A DNA stretch of 64,000 nt from Haloplanus sp. CK5-1 (GTDB lineage Archaea > Halobacteriota > Halobacteria > Halobacteriales > Haloferacaceae): assembly GCF_037201915.1 (NCBI RefSeq), contig NZ_CP147505.1, forward strand, positions 3,162,001 to 3,226,000. The letters are read 5' to 3'. Below the pieces are notes generated by a model. That model was given only the letters and a program-made list of their open reading frames with translations. It was not told where the DNA came from and ran no database searches. The position numbers and the translations under genes are program-made. Positions 17,975 to 27,105 of the stretch are shown here, in pieces. Within the stretch, counting starts at the first letter, position 1, and every line of letters starts with the position of its first letter.

Positions 17975-19177
17975 GTGTCGCCCGTCTCCCACCGCTGGAT
18001 CGCCCGTCTCCGCACCCTCGACGTCCTCGCGCTGACGGCGCTCCTCTGGTTTCTGGCGAAGTTCCTCCGCTACGCGTTCCCGCCCCTGTTCGGCACCTTC
18101 CAGTCGGCGTACGGCGTCTCCAACACAGAACTCGGGTTGCTGTTCTCGGCGCTCATGGGCGGCTACGCAGTCATGCAGTTCCCGTCCGGCGCCCTCGCGG
18201 ATCGGGTGGGGACCGTCCGCGTCATCGTCGGCGGCGCCGTCGTCGCCTCCGCTGCCGCCCTCGTCCTCTTCGTCACGACGACGTACGCCCTCCTCGTCGT
18301 CGCCGTCGTCGGCATCGGCCTCGGCACCGGTGCACACAAGACCGTCGCCATCACCCTCCTGACGAGCGTCTACACCGATCGATCCGGACGGGCGCTCGGT
18401 CTGATGGACTTCGTCGGCGAATTCGGCGGCGTCCTCGCCCCCGCCGCCGTCGTCGCCGTCCTCGCCGCGGCGCTCCCCTGGGAGTCGCTCTTCCTCGCCG
18501 CCGCCGTCGGCGGCCTCTGTCTCGCCGGGGCGTTCGCGGTGCGGGTTCCCGCCCGCCTCCCCGATGGCGACGCCGACGCCGGCTTCGACGCGGACGACGG
18601 CTTTCGCTCGTATCTCACTGCGTTCGCGGCGCCGCGGTTCTCCGCGTTCGCCTTCGTCGCCGTTCTCCTAGGCCTCGCAATCAGCGGCATCACGGCCTTC
18701 CTCCCGCTCTTTCTGGAGACCCGAGCGGGTATCGACGCCGGCCTCGCGGGCCTGCTGTACAGCGCGTTTTTCGTCGTCTCGGCCGTCCAGCCCGTCACTG
18801 GTGACCTCGCCGACCGGCTGGGACACCTCCGCGTCATCGCCGTCCTCCTCACGCTCGCCATCGTGGCGCTCGTCGTCCTCGTCGTCGCTGGCGTCGGCCC
18901 CCTGACCGTCGGCGCCGCGACGGTCGTGCTTGGCGTCGGTCTGCACGGTCCCCGTCCCGGCCGCGACGCGCACCTGATGAATCTCATCCCCGACGACGTG
19001 GCGGGCGGTACGCTCGGCGTCGTCCGCACGTCGATGGTGGGGATGAGCGCCGTCTCCCCGACCGTCGTCGGCTACCTCTCCGATGTGGCCTCCTTCTCCG
19101 TCGCGTTCGGCGCGATGGCGGCGGTGTTGGCCCTCGCGATGCTCGTCGTCACCGCTCTCGTGCTCACGGAGTCGTGA
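17975..19177 (+). CDS. Major facilitator superfamily transporter
   Basis: A 400-residue permease with about 12 TM helices. The signature loop between TM2 and TM3 is visible as GALADRVGTVRVI, with the equivalent in the second half as GDLADRLGHLRVI. Substrate cannot be inferred; MFS relatives of this size move sugars, drugs or anions. The GTG at 17975 (VSPVSHRW) is chosen on promoter spacing; the longer frame starts inside srp54. Confidence 0.87.
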   Translation: MSPVSHRWIARLRTLDVLALTALLWFLAKFLRYAFPPLFGTFQSAYGVSNTELGLLFSALMGGYAVMQFPSGALADRVGTVRVIVGGAVVASAAALVLFVTTTYALLVVAVVGIGLGTGAHKTVAITLLTSVYTDRSGRALGLMDFVGEFGGVLAPAAVVAVLAAALPWESLFLAAAVGGLCLAGAFAVRVPARLPDGDADAGFDADDGFRSYLTAFAAPRFSAFAFVAVLLGLAISGITAFLPLFLETRAGIDAGLAGLLYSAFFVVSAVQPVTGDLADRLGHLRVIAVLLTLAIVALVVLVVAGVGPLTVGAATVVLGVGLHGPRPGRDAHLMNLIPDDVAGGTLGVVRTSMVGMSAVSPTVVGYLSDVASFSVAFGAMAAVLALAMLVVTALVLTES

Positions 19178-19237
19178 ACCGGCCGCCCTCCGACAGCTCC
19201 GCCTGACTTTTCAGCCCGGCACCCGTTGACCCCGACG

Positions 19238-19819
19238 ATGACCGCCCGCGAGGTTGCGACCGAGGCGTATCGGGAAGCGCTCCCCGCCCTCGGTGCCAGC
19301 CTCGTCGGTGGCCTCCTCGCCGGCCTCGTCCTCGGCGGCATGCGCGGAGAGCTCCGTGCGGTCGAGGGGTTACTCGTCCTCGTTCCCGCGTTGCTCGCCA
19401 CCCGCGGCAACGTCTACGGCTCGCTCGGCACGCGGCTGGCGACCGGGCTCCACCAAGGGTTGATCGAACCGCGGGTTCGGGGGAGCGACCGACGGCTGCT
19501 CGCGGCTGCGGCCGCGGCACTCGCCAACGGCATCCTCACCTCGCTGTTCGCCGCCGCCGCCGTCGTGGTCGTCCTCACGACGCTCGGTGCGCCGGTCGCG
19601 GGACTGGGTCACCTCCTCGGTATCGCCCTCGTCGCGGGCGTGCTCTCCGGGATCACCCTCACCGCCGTCGTCGTCACCGTCGTCTTCGCCGGCTACCGCC
19701 GGGGCCACAACCCCGACACGCTGGTCGGACCGCTCGTCACCACGACCGGCGACGTGTTCGGTGTCCTCTTTCTCCTGATCGCCGTCCGCGTCGTCGCTCG
19801 CCTCCTGGGGGGAATCTGA
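19238..19819 (+). CDS. MgtE-like divalent cation transporter, half-size subunit 1
   Basis: A 193-residue membrane protein equal to one MgtE transmembrane domain. The motif LLVLVPALLATRGNVYGSLGTRLATGLHQG corresponds to the MgtE pore region, and NPDTLVGPLVTTTGDVFGVLF to its second signature. No cytosolic N or CBS domain is present, so Mg2+ gating must differ from bacterial MgtE. The next gene starts one base after its stop, so the two halves are coupled and probably form a heteromeric channel. An upstream TTG at 19226 is an alternative start. Confidence 0.85.
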   Translation: MTAREVATEAYREALPALGASLVGGLLAGLVLGGMRGELRAVEGLLVLVPALLATRGNVYGSLGTRLATGLHQGLIEPRVRGSDRRLLAAAAAALANGILTSLFAAAAVVVVLTTLGAPVAGLGHLLGIALVAGVLSGITLTAVVVTVVFAGYRRGHNPDTLVGPLVTTTGDVFGVLFLLIAVRVVARLLGGI

Positions 19820-20377
19820 GTGTCGACCGCCTGGACCGTCCGTGCCATCACGCGGGCGATGCTCCCCCTGCTCCTCCTGTTGACGCTGGTCGAGATCGGC
19901 AGCGGACTCGTCCTCGGGAGTTTCGAGTCGACCCTGCTTCGCTACCCCTCGTTGCTCGTCCTCGTTCCGGTCACCATCGGCACCGCCGGCAACCTGGGGA
20001 GCATCCTCGCCGCCCGCCTCTCGACGGCCTTCCACCTCGGCACGCTCTCCTTTTCGCTCGACGACGACGCACTCGTCGGGAACGCCGTCGCCACCGTCGC
20101 GCTCGCGGCCTCCATCTTCCCGCTCGTCGGTCTCGGCGCCTGGGGACTGAGCGCGCTCACGGGATCGACCGCCCTCTCGCCGTGGACGGTGCTCGCCGTC
20201 TCGCTCGCGAGTGGCCTCTCGCTTGCCGTCCTCGCGGTGGCCGTCGCCGTCGTCGCCACCTACGCCGCCTACCGGTTCGAGCTCGACCCCGACGACGTGG
20301 TGATCCCCGTCGTCACCAACACCTGCGACGTCCTCGGGGTCGTCCTCCTCTATCTCTCGGTGCTGGCGTTCGTGTAG
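19820..20377 (+). CDS. MgtE-like divalent cation transporter, half-size subunit 2
   Basis: A 185-residue membrane partner of the preceding protein. It repeats the family motifs LLVLVPVTIGTAGNLGSILAARLSTAFHLG and DPDDVVIPVVTNTCDVLGVVLLY. The GTG start abuts the TGA of the first subunit (TGAGTG). Its 3' end overlaps the convergent YjbQ-family gene by 28 nt, an unusually long tail overlap for this region. Confidence 0.85.
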   Translation: MSTAWTVRAITRAMLPLLLLLTLVEIGSGLVLGSFESTLLRYPSLLVLVPVTIGTAGNLGSILAARLSTAFHLGTLSFSLDDDALVGNAVATVALAASIFPLVGLGAWGLSALTGSTALSPWTVLAVSLASGLSLAVLAVAVAVVATYAAYRFELDPDDVVIPVVTNTCDVLGVVLLYLSVLAFV

Positions 20378-20751
20378 CCGACCCGGACGGTCCGCTCGCG
20401 TGGCCCGTCACAGTCGATCACGAGCACCGACTGCCACCGCCCGAGTGCGAGACTCCCGTCGACGACCGGAACCGTCGTCGACGGCCCCAACAGGAGCGCC
20501 CGGAGGTGCGAGTCGGCGTTGTCGTCGATCCGGTCGTGGTTCCACCCCTCGTCCGGGACGAGGCCGTCGAGGAACGCCCGCACGTCGTCGAGCAGTCGCG
20601 GTTCGGCCTCGTTGATCACGACGCCGGCGGTGGTGTGCTCGACGAAGACGGTGAGCGTCCCCGTGTCGGCGTTCTCGGGCACGGCGCCGACGACCCGGTC
20701 GGTCACGTCGACGACATCGAGACGGTCGTCCGTCGAGACGGTGAACTCCAT
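20350..20751 (-). CDS. YjbQ/UPF0047 family protein
   Basis: A 133-residue secondary-thiamine-phosphate-synthase-like protein. Family hallmarks are VFVEHTTAGVVINE, NADSHLRALLLGPS and GRWQSVLVIDCDGPRERTVRV, with the conserved His in EHTTAG. The physiological role is uncertain; some members have weak thiamine phosphate synthase activity. It is the last gene of a minus-strand cluster with the UPF0201 and UPF0200 genes. Confidence 0.9.
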   Translation of the reverse strand: MEFTVSTDDRLDVVDVTDRVVGAVPENADTGTLTVFVEHTTAGVVINEAEPRLLDDVRAFLDGLVPDEGWNHDRIDDNADSHLRALLLGPSTTVPVVDGSLALGRWQSVLVIDCDGPRERTVRVGYTNASTER

Positions 20752-20780
20752 GGTCGAGCGTCGGTCAGGGGCGACAAAGG

Positions 20781-21191
20781 CTATTCGGGGTCGATCGGCC
20801 GCCCCTCCTCAGTCGGCGGGGCGACGTGGTCGACGACCGACTCCACGTCCGGGTCGTGGACCGTCACCTGCACCTCGACGTCGCCGAGTTCGTCGGGGTT
20901 ACCGACGGCGAAGTTGACGAGCCCTTGGAACGCCGCCTGCTTTTTCAGCGCGAACGCGAAGCCGTCCTCGTCGGCCCGCGCGAAGAACTCCCGGCGGGCG
21001 GTGTCGAGTATCTCCTGTTCGTGTAACCGTTCGGAGAACGCCTCCATCGAGTGTGCCTCGCCGACGACCCGCCCCGGTTTCTGGCTGATCTCGGCGTTCG
21101 GGAAGAGGTTCTCCACCGCGTCGACGACGCGGTCGGTGACTTCCGTGTCGCGGACGGGTGCGATCACCCGCACGTCGATCCGGTGGATCAT
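20781..21191 (-). CDS. UPF0201 family RNA-binding-type protein
   Basis: A 136-residue member of the UPF0201/COG1325 group, described as predicted RNA-binding or exosome-associated. The pattern HRIDVRVIAPVRDTE ... LFPNAEI ... FALKKQAAFQGLVNFA is characteristic. Its ATG overlaps the stop of the upstream UPF0200 gene by 4 nt. In some other archaea these two families occur as a single fused protein, which supports a shared function that remains unknown. Confidence 0.83.
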   Translation of the reverse strand: MIHRIDVRVIAPVRDTEVTDRVVDAVENLFPNAEISQKPGRVVGEAHSMEAFSERLHEQEILDTARREFFARADEDGFAFALKKQAAFQGLVNFAVGNPDELGDVEVQVTVHDPDVESVVDHVAPPTEEGRPIDPE

Positions 21192-21757
21192 CGGTCTATC
21201 TCCGCCTCCGCCGGCACGTCGAGCAACTCGCGAATCCGCTCGTGGAACGCGTCGAGCGACCCCGTGTTCTCGACGGTCACGTCCGCCCGCGCCATCACGT
21301 CACCCATGCCGAAGCCGAGTTCGCGCTCCTCGCGGGCTTCGAGTGCCTCCCGGTCGAGGTCGGAGCCGTCGCGACCCCGATCCGCGAGTCGCTCGGCCCG
21401 CGTCTCGAACGGCGCTTCGACGCTCACGAGGACGAACCCGTCGCCGAACGCCGCCTCGAAGCGGTCCGCCTCCGCCGGCGACCGGAGGCCGTCGACGAGG
21501 ATCGTCTCCGACTCCGAGGCCGCGAGCGATTCCTCGATCTTCGGGAGCGACCGCTCGGCGATAGCCCCCGGACCACCTTCCTCGCGGAGCGCCGTCGCCA
21601 CGTCGCCGTGGTGTTGTGCCGGGTCGAGTCCCCGGTCGCGACACGCCTCCCGGATCACGTCGCCCATGGTGACGACGGGCACGCCAGCCTCTCGGGCGAC
21701 GGCCGCGGCCTCGCCCTTGCCGCTGCCCGGAAGTCCCACGGTGCCGAGTACCTTCAT
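21188..21757 (-). CDS. UPF0200 family P-loop kinase-like protein
   Basis: A 189-residue P-loop protein resembling nucleotide or dephospho-CoA kinases. Walker A is GLPGSGKGEAAAV (residues 8-20), followed by TMGDVIREACRDRGL and ILVDGLRSPAEAD, typical of the UPF0200/AAA_18 group. The substrate is unknown. The ATG at 21757 places the P-loop at the very N-terminus as expected. It overlaps the UPF0201 gene, so the two are coupled. Confidence 0.85.
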   Translation of the reverse strand: MKVLGTVGLPGSGKGEAAAVAREAGVPVVTMGDVIREACRDRGLDPAQHHGDVATALREEGGPGAIAERSLPKIEESLAASESETILVDGLRSPAEADRFEAAFGDGFVLVSVEAPFETRAERLADRGRDGSDLDREALEAREERELGFGMGDVMARADVTVENTGSLDAFHERIRELLDVPAEAEIDR

Positions 21758-21837
21758 TACCCCTCCGTACCCGCCTCGCGGCCTTATACTCTCTGACAAC
21801 GCGCCAGCCTTTTGCCCGCGCTCGCCCTCGGAGTCGC

Positions 21838-22215
21838 ATGGCCCAACGCTCCCTCCTGAGCCGCGCCCTGTGGTTTGTTGCCGTCGGCTGGTGGGCGACG
21901 CCCGTCGTCGTCAACGCCGCGTGGTTCCTCTCGGCCACCGTCGTCGGCGCGCCACTCGGCGTCAAACTCGTCAACCTCCTCCCGACGGTGTTGACCCTGC
22001 GGGAACCTGCGTCCATGACTGACCCCTCGTCCGCCCGCGGCCAGCGGTCGCTCGCGCTCCGGGCGCTCTACTTCGTCCTCGTGGGCTGGTGGCTCGGCTG
22101 GCTCTGGGCGAACGCCGCGAGTTTCCTCGCCGTCACCGTTATCGGACTGCCTCTCGCGATTCCGATGTTCGACCGGCTTCCGTACGTCACGTCGCTGTAC
22201 CGGTTCGACGGCTGA
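21838..22215 (+). CDS. YccF-domain membrane protein
   Basis: A 125-residue protein built of two similar halves, each with the pattern ALWFVAVGWWATPVVVNAAWFLSATVVGAPLG and ALYFVLVGWWLGWLWANAASFLAVTVIGLPLA. This is the YccF (DUF307) duplication, with about four TM helices. Its function is unknown. Confidence 0.82.
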   Translation: MAQRSLLSRALWFVAVGWWATPVVVNAAWFLSATVVGAPLGVKLVNLLPTVLTLREPASMTDPSSARGQRSLALRALYFVLVGWWLGWLWANAASFLAVTVIGLPLAIPMFDRLPYVTSLYRFDG

Positions 22216-22255
22216 GCCGAACGGTTTTTGACCGCGCCTCCGTCATCCCCGGTGA

Positions 22256-22354
22256 GGGCACGTAGCTCAGTCCGGATAGAGCGTCGGACTTCTAACCCCG
22301 AGGCCTGCGGGGGGAGTCATCCGACGGTCGTGGGTTCAAATCCCATCGTGCCCG
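22256..22354 (+). tRNA. tRNA-Arg (anticodon TCT) with a 24-nt intron
   Basis: Acceptor arms GGGCACG and CGTGCCC pair with discriminator G at 22354. The anticodon stem TCGGA/TCCGA encloses loop CTTCTA-[intron]-A with anticodon TCT at 22291-22293. The intron is 22295-22318, between positions 37 and 38, the canonical archaeal site for the bulge-helix-bulge splicing endonuclease. The T-arm contains GGGTTCAAATCCC. A partial copy of the 3' half lies about 70 bp downstream. Confidence 0.95.
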
Positions 22355-22448
22355 CTATCCGCGAACGACAGTGAGCGGTAGCGGCATCTGGGATTTGAAT
22401 CAGGGAGCGGCTTCGCCGCGACCGTGGTTCAAATCCCATCGTGCCCGT
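22355..22448 (+). repeat. tRNA-Arg(TCT) trailer cassette: inverted T-arm, hairpin, direct copy of the tRNA 3' end
   Basis: After the tRNA comes a weak CCGC...GCGG stem (22359-22384), then TGGGATTTGAA (22389-22399), the inverse of the T-arm. A GCGGC-TTC-GCCGC hairpin follows (22407-22419), then a direct copy of the tRNA 3' end at 22424-22447, missing one G relative to the tRNA. The inverted and direct T-arm pieces pair perfectly over 11 nt, so the whole unit can fold into one composite hairpin. Confidence 0.85.
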
Positions 22449-22666
22449 ACAGAAACGCTCGGTCACCTGCCTCCGGCGGCTCTCGATCCGGCGATCGTTC
22501 CGACGGTCGAACGGCATCCCCCGCTCGTCGTTGCGCCGGTCCCGTCGGTTTTTTGCATACGATCTCCCCGAGATAGCCGTCGACTTCGCAGTACGGTGTC
22601 GAACGCCGCGAGCACACCTTACAAAACAATTATCAGAGCGGCTGACAATCGACTCCCAGTCAGCCG
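22449..22666. other. Intergenic region before the first histidine kinase
   Basis: No gene is visible. A TTTTTT run at 22549-22554 may terminate the tRNA transcript. An AT-rich ACAAAACAATTATC block near 22622-22635 is a likely promoter for the kinase gene. Confidence 0.5.
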
Positions 22667-24322
22667 ATGAATCCCTCCCTCGTTGGCCACAGCGTACTCT
22701 TTGCTCTGTCCGCGCTCGCCTGTGTGGTCACGATCCCCCGCGCCCGAGCGATCCGGCATCCGGGGACACGGGACGGCCTCGTCGCCCTCCTCGGATCCGT
22801 CGCGCTGTGGTCCATCGGGTATCTCGGGTACCTCCTGGCACCGACACAGTCGGGCAAACTCGCGTTTTACATTCTCGGGTTCGTCTTCGCGTTCGTCGCC
22901 GTCGGTGCGTGGCTCTACTTCTGTGCCGCCTACACCGGTCGGCCACCGCGACACGCCCCGTTCCGGAATCTCCTCCTCGGCCTCTTCGTCCTCTTGACCG
23001 GACTCAAAGTCACGAACCCGCTCCACAACCTCTACTTTACGACCGAGTGGGCCACCGACCCGTTCCCGTACCTCGTCATCCACCACGAACTGCTCTACTG
23101 GCTCGTGTTGGGGCTGTCGTACGCCGTCATCGCGGTGGGCTTTTTCATGCTCGTGGAGCAGTTCCACCACACCGGCAGTGACAGTCGTCCGCTCGTCGTC
23201 CTCGTCGGGCTCTCGGGACTTCCGGCCGTCGCGACGATCGTCGGGAGTCAAGTCGACTGGCTGCTCCCGCTGCTGTACGAGCCACCCGGCGTCGCGCTGT
23301 TCGCCGTCGGGACGCTGTTCTTCTACAGGCAGCGGTTCGAGGCGATCCGACTCACCGGCGACTCCGACGAACCGGCGATCTTCCTCGACCAGGATGCCTG
23401 CGTTCGGGACTACAACCAGGCGGCTCGCAGGCTCTTCCCCGCCCTCGAGGGGTCGTTCGGGAAACCGCTCGACGCCGTGAATACGGCACTCGCGGACCAC
23501 CTCACGAGCGGCGACGTGCTGGCGCTCACGGGGGCCGACGAGACGCGGTTCTACGACGTGTCTCACACGCCGTTCTTGGCTGGCGAGGTGACGACCGGCC
23601 GGTTGGTGACGGTCACCGACGCAACCGAACGGGAGTCGTATCGACAGCGGCTCGAAGAGCGGACCGAACAGCTCGAAGCCCTCAATCGCGTGGTTTGACA
23701 CGACATCCGGAACGATATGGCCGTGATTCTCGGGTGGGCGGAGATCCTCGAAGACCACGTCGACGAAGACGGGAGGGAGCCGCTGGACCGCGTCTTACAG
23801 AAGTCCCGGCACGTGATTCAGTTCACGGAGGTGGCACGCGACTTCGTCGAATCGCTCTCGGAGGAGGGCGCTACCGAGTTGGAAGCGATCGAGTTACGGC
23901 CGCTCCTCGAAGCCGAACTCGCCGCAGTACGCGAGTCGTTCCCGAACGCTCGGTTCCGGAGGACGGGTGAGCTCCCCACGGTATCGGTACGGGCGAACGA
24001 GATGCTCTCCTCGGTGTTTCGGAACATCCTCGAGAACGCGGTCCGGCACAGCGAGAAAGGCTCCCCCGAGGTCACGGTTGCCTGTCGCGTGGGTCCGGAG
24101 ACCGTTCGTGTTCGGATCGCGGACGATGGACCCGGTATCCCCGACGACCGGAAAGATCGAATCTTCGGAAAGGGCGAAAAGGGGATGGACAGTCCGGGAT
24201 CCGGGATCGGGCTGTACCTCGTCCGAACCTTGACCGAACAGTTCGGTGGCGAGGTGTGGGTCGAGGACAACGAGCCACGGGGCGCCGTCTTCGTCGTCGA
24301 ACTCCCCGTGCATACGCCATAG
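22667..24322 (+). pseudogene. Membrane histidine kinase gene split by an in-frame TGA at the H-box
   Basis: Codons 1-343 encode about seven N-terminal TM helices (7TM receptor-like sensor, residues ~5-220) and a PAS-like domain (~230-335) ending LEALNRVV. The next codon is TGA (23696-23698). The frame then continues as HDIRNDMAVILGWAEILEDHV, the H-box expected after an Arg, and on to N, G1 and G2 boxes (FRNILENAVRH, DDGPGIPDDRK, GSGIGLYLV) ending at 24322. A single CGA-to-TGA change explains it. The only downstream ATG (23717) starts after the phospho-accepting His, so the C-terminal half cannot autophosphorylate normally. Sequencing error or readthrough are alternatives. Confidence 0.85.
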
Positions 24323-24615
24323 CACGAGCACCTCACGTCCGGTCACGAGACCACGCTCACACCGCGACGGGACTCGACGCGTCGGCGCGAACCACACCGA
24401 GTCCGGGCCACCTTCCACGTCCGTGGTGGGACGGGGACGGGGCCACGATGTCGCCGCCTCGTTCCGGGTGGTCCGGGGTCGTCGGTCGCACCAGCCGCCC
24501 GTCCCGCCCGCGAGCAGTGTGCCCGTAGCCCGCCGCTGCCCCGTCGTAGCGTGCCGATTCTCACGACCGAATAGCGGAGCACAGGATATATCGTCACCCC
24601 CGCTACACCACCGGT
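24323..24615. other. Intergenic region between two histidine kinases
   Basis: About 290 bp with no credible gene; the open frames here are low-complexity shadows. An ACAGGATATATCG stretch (about 24583-24594) gives a TATA-like box roughly 25 nt upstream of the next ATG. Confidence 0.55.
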
Positions 24616-26046
24616 ATGGCGACCGACGATTCGTTGTCCATCCTCGTCGTCGACGACAGCGACTTCTTCGTCTCGTTTCTCTCGGACAGGCTCGAGTCCG
24701 ACTACGGAATGACGGTCACCACCGCGACCAGCGCCGACGACGCGCTGTCGGAGCTGGCGGCGACCACGGTCGACTGCGTCGTGAGTGATTACGAGATGCC
24801 CGACACCTCCGGGCTGGAACTGTACGAACTGGCCGACGAGCGCCACGACGTTCCGTTCATCCTGCTCACCGGCCACGGCGACGAGGAGGTCGCGAGCCGA
24901 GCGATCCGCATGGGGATCGACGAGTACCTGCTGAAACGATCGATCAGGGAGGACGAGCCGCTCGACCTGCTGGTCAACCGCATCCGGACCGTCGTCGAAC
25001 AGCGTCGGGCCCAGCGGAAGTACGAACGACTGGTGGACAACTCCCCCGACGAGATCGGTCAGGTGACCACCGACGGGGAGATTCTCGCCGCGAACGAGAC
25101 GATGGCGACGGCGTTCGGCGTCTCTCAGTCGGAGTTGGTCGGCGAACAGCTGTCGGCGATTCTTCCCGACGACGTCGCGGCCGGCCGGCTCGAGGAAGGC
25201 AGACGCGCGATCACCGCCGGGAGCGCCGTCACCTTTCAGGACAGCATCGGGGTCAGACACTTTCACAACGTCGCGGTCCCGGTTTCGACGGCCGGCCGGG
25301 GGGAGTCGATCCAACTCGTGAGCCGGGAGATAACGCTGCAGAAGCGAACGGAGCGCGAGTTGGAACGGAAAAGCGAGAAACTCGCCATGATCAACCGCTT
25401 GGTCCGCCACGACATCAACAACGACGTCCAGTTGCTGATGGCGTGGGCGGACCGACTCGACGACCACGTCGACGAGACGGGGACGGACATCGTCGAGCGC
25501 ATCGGCGACACGAGCGGCCACATCGCGGAACTCACGTCGATCGCCGGGAACTTCGTCGAGTCTCTGGAGGACGACACCGACATCGACCTCGAACGCATGG
25601 ACCTCGGTCACGTCCTCGAAACCGAGGTGGAGAAAACGCGGGCGACGTACGGCGACGCGAGGATCGTCGTCGACGACCTGCCACGAGTCGAGGTCCGTGC
25701 CAACGAACTGCTGGCGTCCGTGTTCAACAACCTCCTGAACAACGCGGTCCGGCACAACGACTCGGACGACCCGACGGTTCACGTCGACCTCCGGGAGACC
25801 GAGACGGACGTCGTCGTCCGGGTTGCCGACGACGGACCGGGCGTGCCGGACGACCGAAAGGAGGCGATTTTCGGCAAGGGAAGTCGGGGCGTCGACAGTC
25901 CCGGCACCGGGATCGGTCTCCACCTCGTCTACACGCTGGTCGAGCAGTACGGCGGCGACGTGTGGGTGGAGGACAACGAGCCACGGGGTGCCGTCTTCGT
26001 CGTCGAACTGCCGAAACCCCCGGCCCGACCGGAATCGACCGGCTGA
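24616..26046 (+). CDS. Response-regulator receiver / PAS / histidine kinase hybrid
   Basis: A 476-residue cytoplasmic signalling protein. An N-terminal receiver domain (about 8-125) has the acidic pair DD13-14, phospho-acceptor D58 (VVSDYEMP) and a conserved Lys near 107. A PAS domain follows (about 132-245), then a HisKA dimerisation helix with H265 (RLVRHDINNDV) and a HATPase (N box FNNLLNNAVRH, G1 DDGPGVPDDRK, G2 GTGIGLHLV). No TM segment is present. The C-terminal ~60 residues closely match those of the broken kinase just upstream, suggesting duplication. Receiver-first architecture implies that it both receives and sends phosphate. Confidence 0.93.
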   Translation: MATDDSLSILVVDDSDFFVSFLSDRLESDYGMTVTTATSADDALSELAATTVDCVVSDYEMPDTSGLELYELADERHDVPFILLTGHGDEEVASRAIRMGIDEYLLKRSIREDEPLDLLVNRIRTVVEQRRAQRKYERLVDNSPDEIGQVTTDGEILAANETMATAFGVSQSELVGEQLSAILPDDVAAGRLEEGRRAITAGSAVTFQDSIGVRHFHNVAVPVSTAGRGESIQLVSREITLQKRTERELERKSEKLAMINRLVRHDINNDVQLLMAWADRLDDHVDETGTDIVERIGDTSGHIAELTSIAGNFVESLEDDTDIDLERMDLGHVLETEVEKTRATYGDARIVVDDLPRVEVRANELLASVFNNLLNNAVRHNDSDDPTVHVDLRETETDVVVRVADDGPGVPDDRKEAIFGKGSRGVDSPGTGIGLHLVYTLVEQYGGDVWVEDNEPRGAVFVVELPKPPARPESTG

Positions 26047-26112
26047 TCGTCGGTGTCGACCGCGACCGGATCGGCTCGCGTCGCGACGCGGCGGTGCCGC
26101 CCGCGGCTTCCG

Positions 26113-26481
26113 TCACACACCGTCGACCAGATACGCCCCCAGATACCCGCCCAGAGCGCTCAGCCCGACGGTGTAGGCGACGGCGATCACCCCGGCGACG
26201 AGGACGAAAAACAGACCACCGACCCCGAACGCCATCCCGCCACCGCCCGGCCCGCTCACGGTGAAGACCCCGAGGACGAGGAACAGAAACAGGCCGAACA
26301 GGAGGAGCGGCACCGAGGCGACGACGCCCGAAATCGCGCCGATACGGACCCCCTCGTTCGCGTCGGCCTCGCTCAGGTAGGCGGCGACGCCCCCGCCGAG
26401 CACCGGCGAGAAGGGGATAAAGGAGAGCACTACCGTTACGACGGCACCGATCAGGGCGTGGAGCGAGGAGTCGGAGACCAT
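26113..26481 (-). CDS. DUF5518-like membrane protein
   Basis: A 122-residue protein with three to four TM helices and a Gly-rich loop (SGPGGGGMAFGVGG). The N-terminal pattern ALIGAVVTVVLSFIPFSPVLGGGVAAYL resembles the haloarchaeal DUF5518 family. Its function is unknown. It lies downstream of a zinc-ribbon gene on the same strand but a T-run separates them. Confidence 0.7.
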   Translation of the reverse strand: MVSDSSLHALIGAVVTVVLSFIPFSPVLGGGVAAYLSEADANEGVRIGAISGVVASVPLLLFGLFLFLVLGVFTVSGPGGGGMAFGVGGLFFVLVAGVIAVAYTVGLSALGGYLGAYLVDGV

Positions 26482-26504
26482 ACCTCGACCGTCGCCCGGC
26501 GGTG

Positions 26505-26510
26505 AAAAAA
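26505..26510 (-). terminator. Poly-T terminator on the minus strand
   Basis: Six T residues on the minus strand, directly after a GC-rich stretch, lie between the stop of the gene ending at 26521 and the start of the gene at 26481. This is a typical archaeal terminator form. Confidence 0.5.
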
Positions 26511-26520
26511 CGTCTTCGGC

Positions 26521-27105
26521 CTAGTGCGCCCGCTCGATCACGCGCTTGGCCGCGATGGCCTTCTCCTTCCAGCCGTAGCCCGCCTCGTAGACGTGGCGTT
26601 TCTTCTCGACGAGGGCTTCCGGCGTGGCCTCCTCGAAGCCGCCACGCTCCCACGCGCCGCTGTCGTGGAGCCACTCGACGACGTTCTCTTTCGTCTCCGC
26701 CCAGGAGAGGCCGACCATCTCGTACCACGCGATCATGGCGAAGACAGCGTTGTCGTGACAGCCGGGGACGCTCCCGCGTTCGTAGATAGTCTTGATCGGG
26801 TCGCGGGTCGGCACGGACACCGCCTCGCGGTACTCCTCGGCCGGCAGGAGGCGAAGGCGGTCGTTGGCGTCGTCGACGCGGCCGTCGCGCCGGAGGCGGT
26901 CGAGGGCCGCCTTCCGGAGGGCGTCCCACTCCTCGACGGCCTCGAGGAGGGCGTCGGCGTCGACGACACCACCCGAGAGCACCGCCACCACGTCGACGTA
27001 CGCCGCCTCCACCTCGGCCCACGGCGTCCCCTCGAACCGGCAGTCGCCGTCGTGGAGGCTGTTGGTCGTCCGGCACTCCGGACACGAGTAGTCGAACGTC
27101 GGCAC
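26521..27105 (-). CDS. Haloarchaeal protein with N-terminal zinc ribbon
   Basis: A 194-residue soluble protein. The N-terminus MPTFDYSCPECRTTNSLHDGDC gives C8, C11 and C22, possibly with H18, as zinc ligands. A mainly helical body follows, with a conserved-looking YERGSVPGCHDNAVFAMIAWYEMVG segment. I do not recognise a function. It is divergent from priL with a shared promoter region of about 95 bp. Confidence 0.72.
   Translation of the reverse strand: MPTFDYSCPECRTTNSLHDGDCRFEGTPWAEVEAAYVDVVAVLSGGVVDADALLEAVEEWDALRKAALDRLRRDGRVDDANDRLRLLPAEEYREAVSVPTRDPIKTIYERGSVPGCHDNAVFAMIAWYEMVGLSWAETKENVVEWLHDSGAWERGGFEEATPEALVEKKRHVYEAGYGWKEKAIAAKRVIERAH

Noticed and set aside
23717-24322. Independent 201-residue ATPase-only gene
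   Set aside because: The frame is continuous with the upstream kinase through a single TGA and begins mid H-box, so it is the 3' part of one broken gene.
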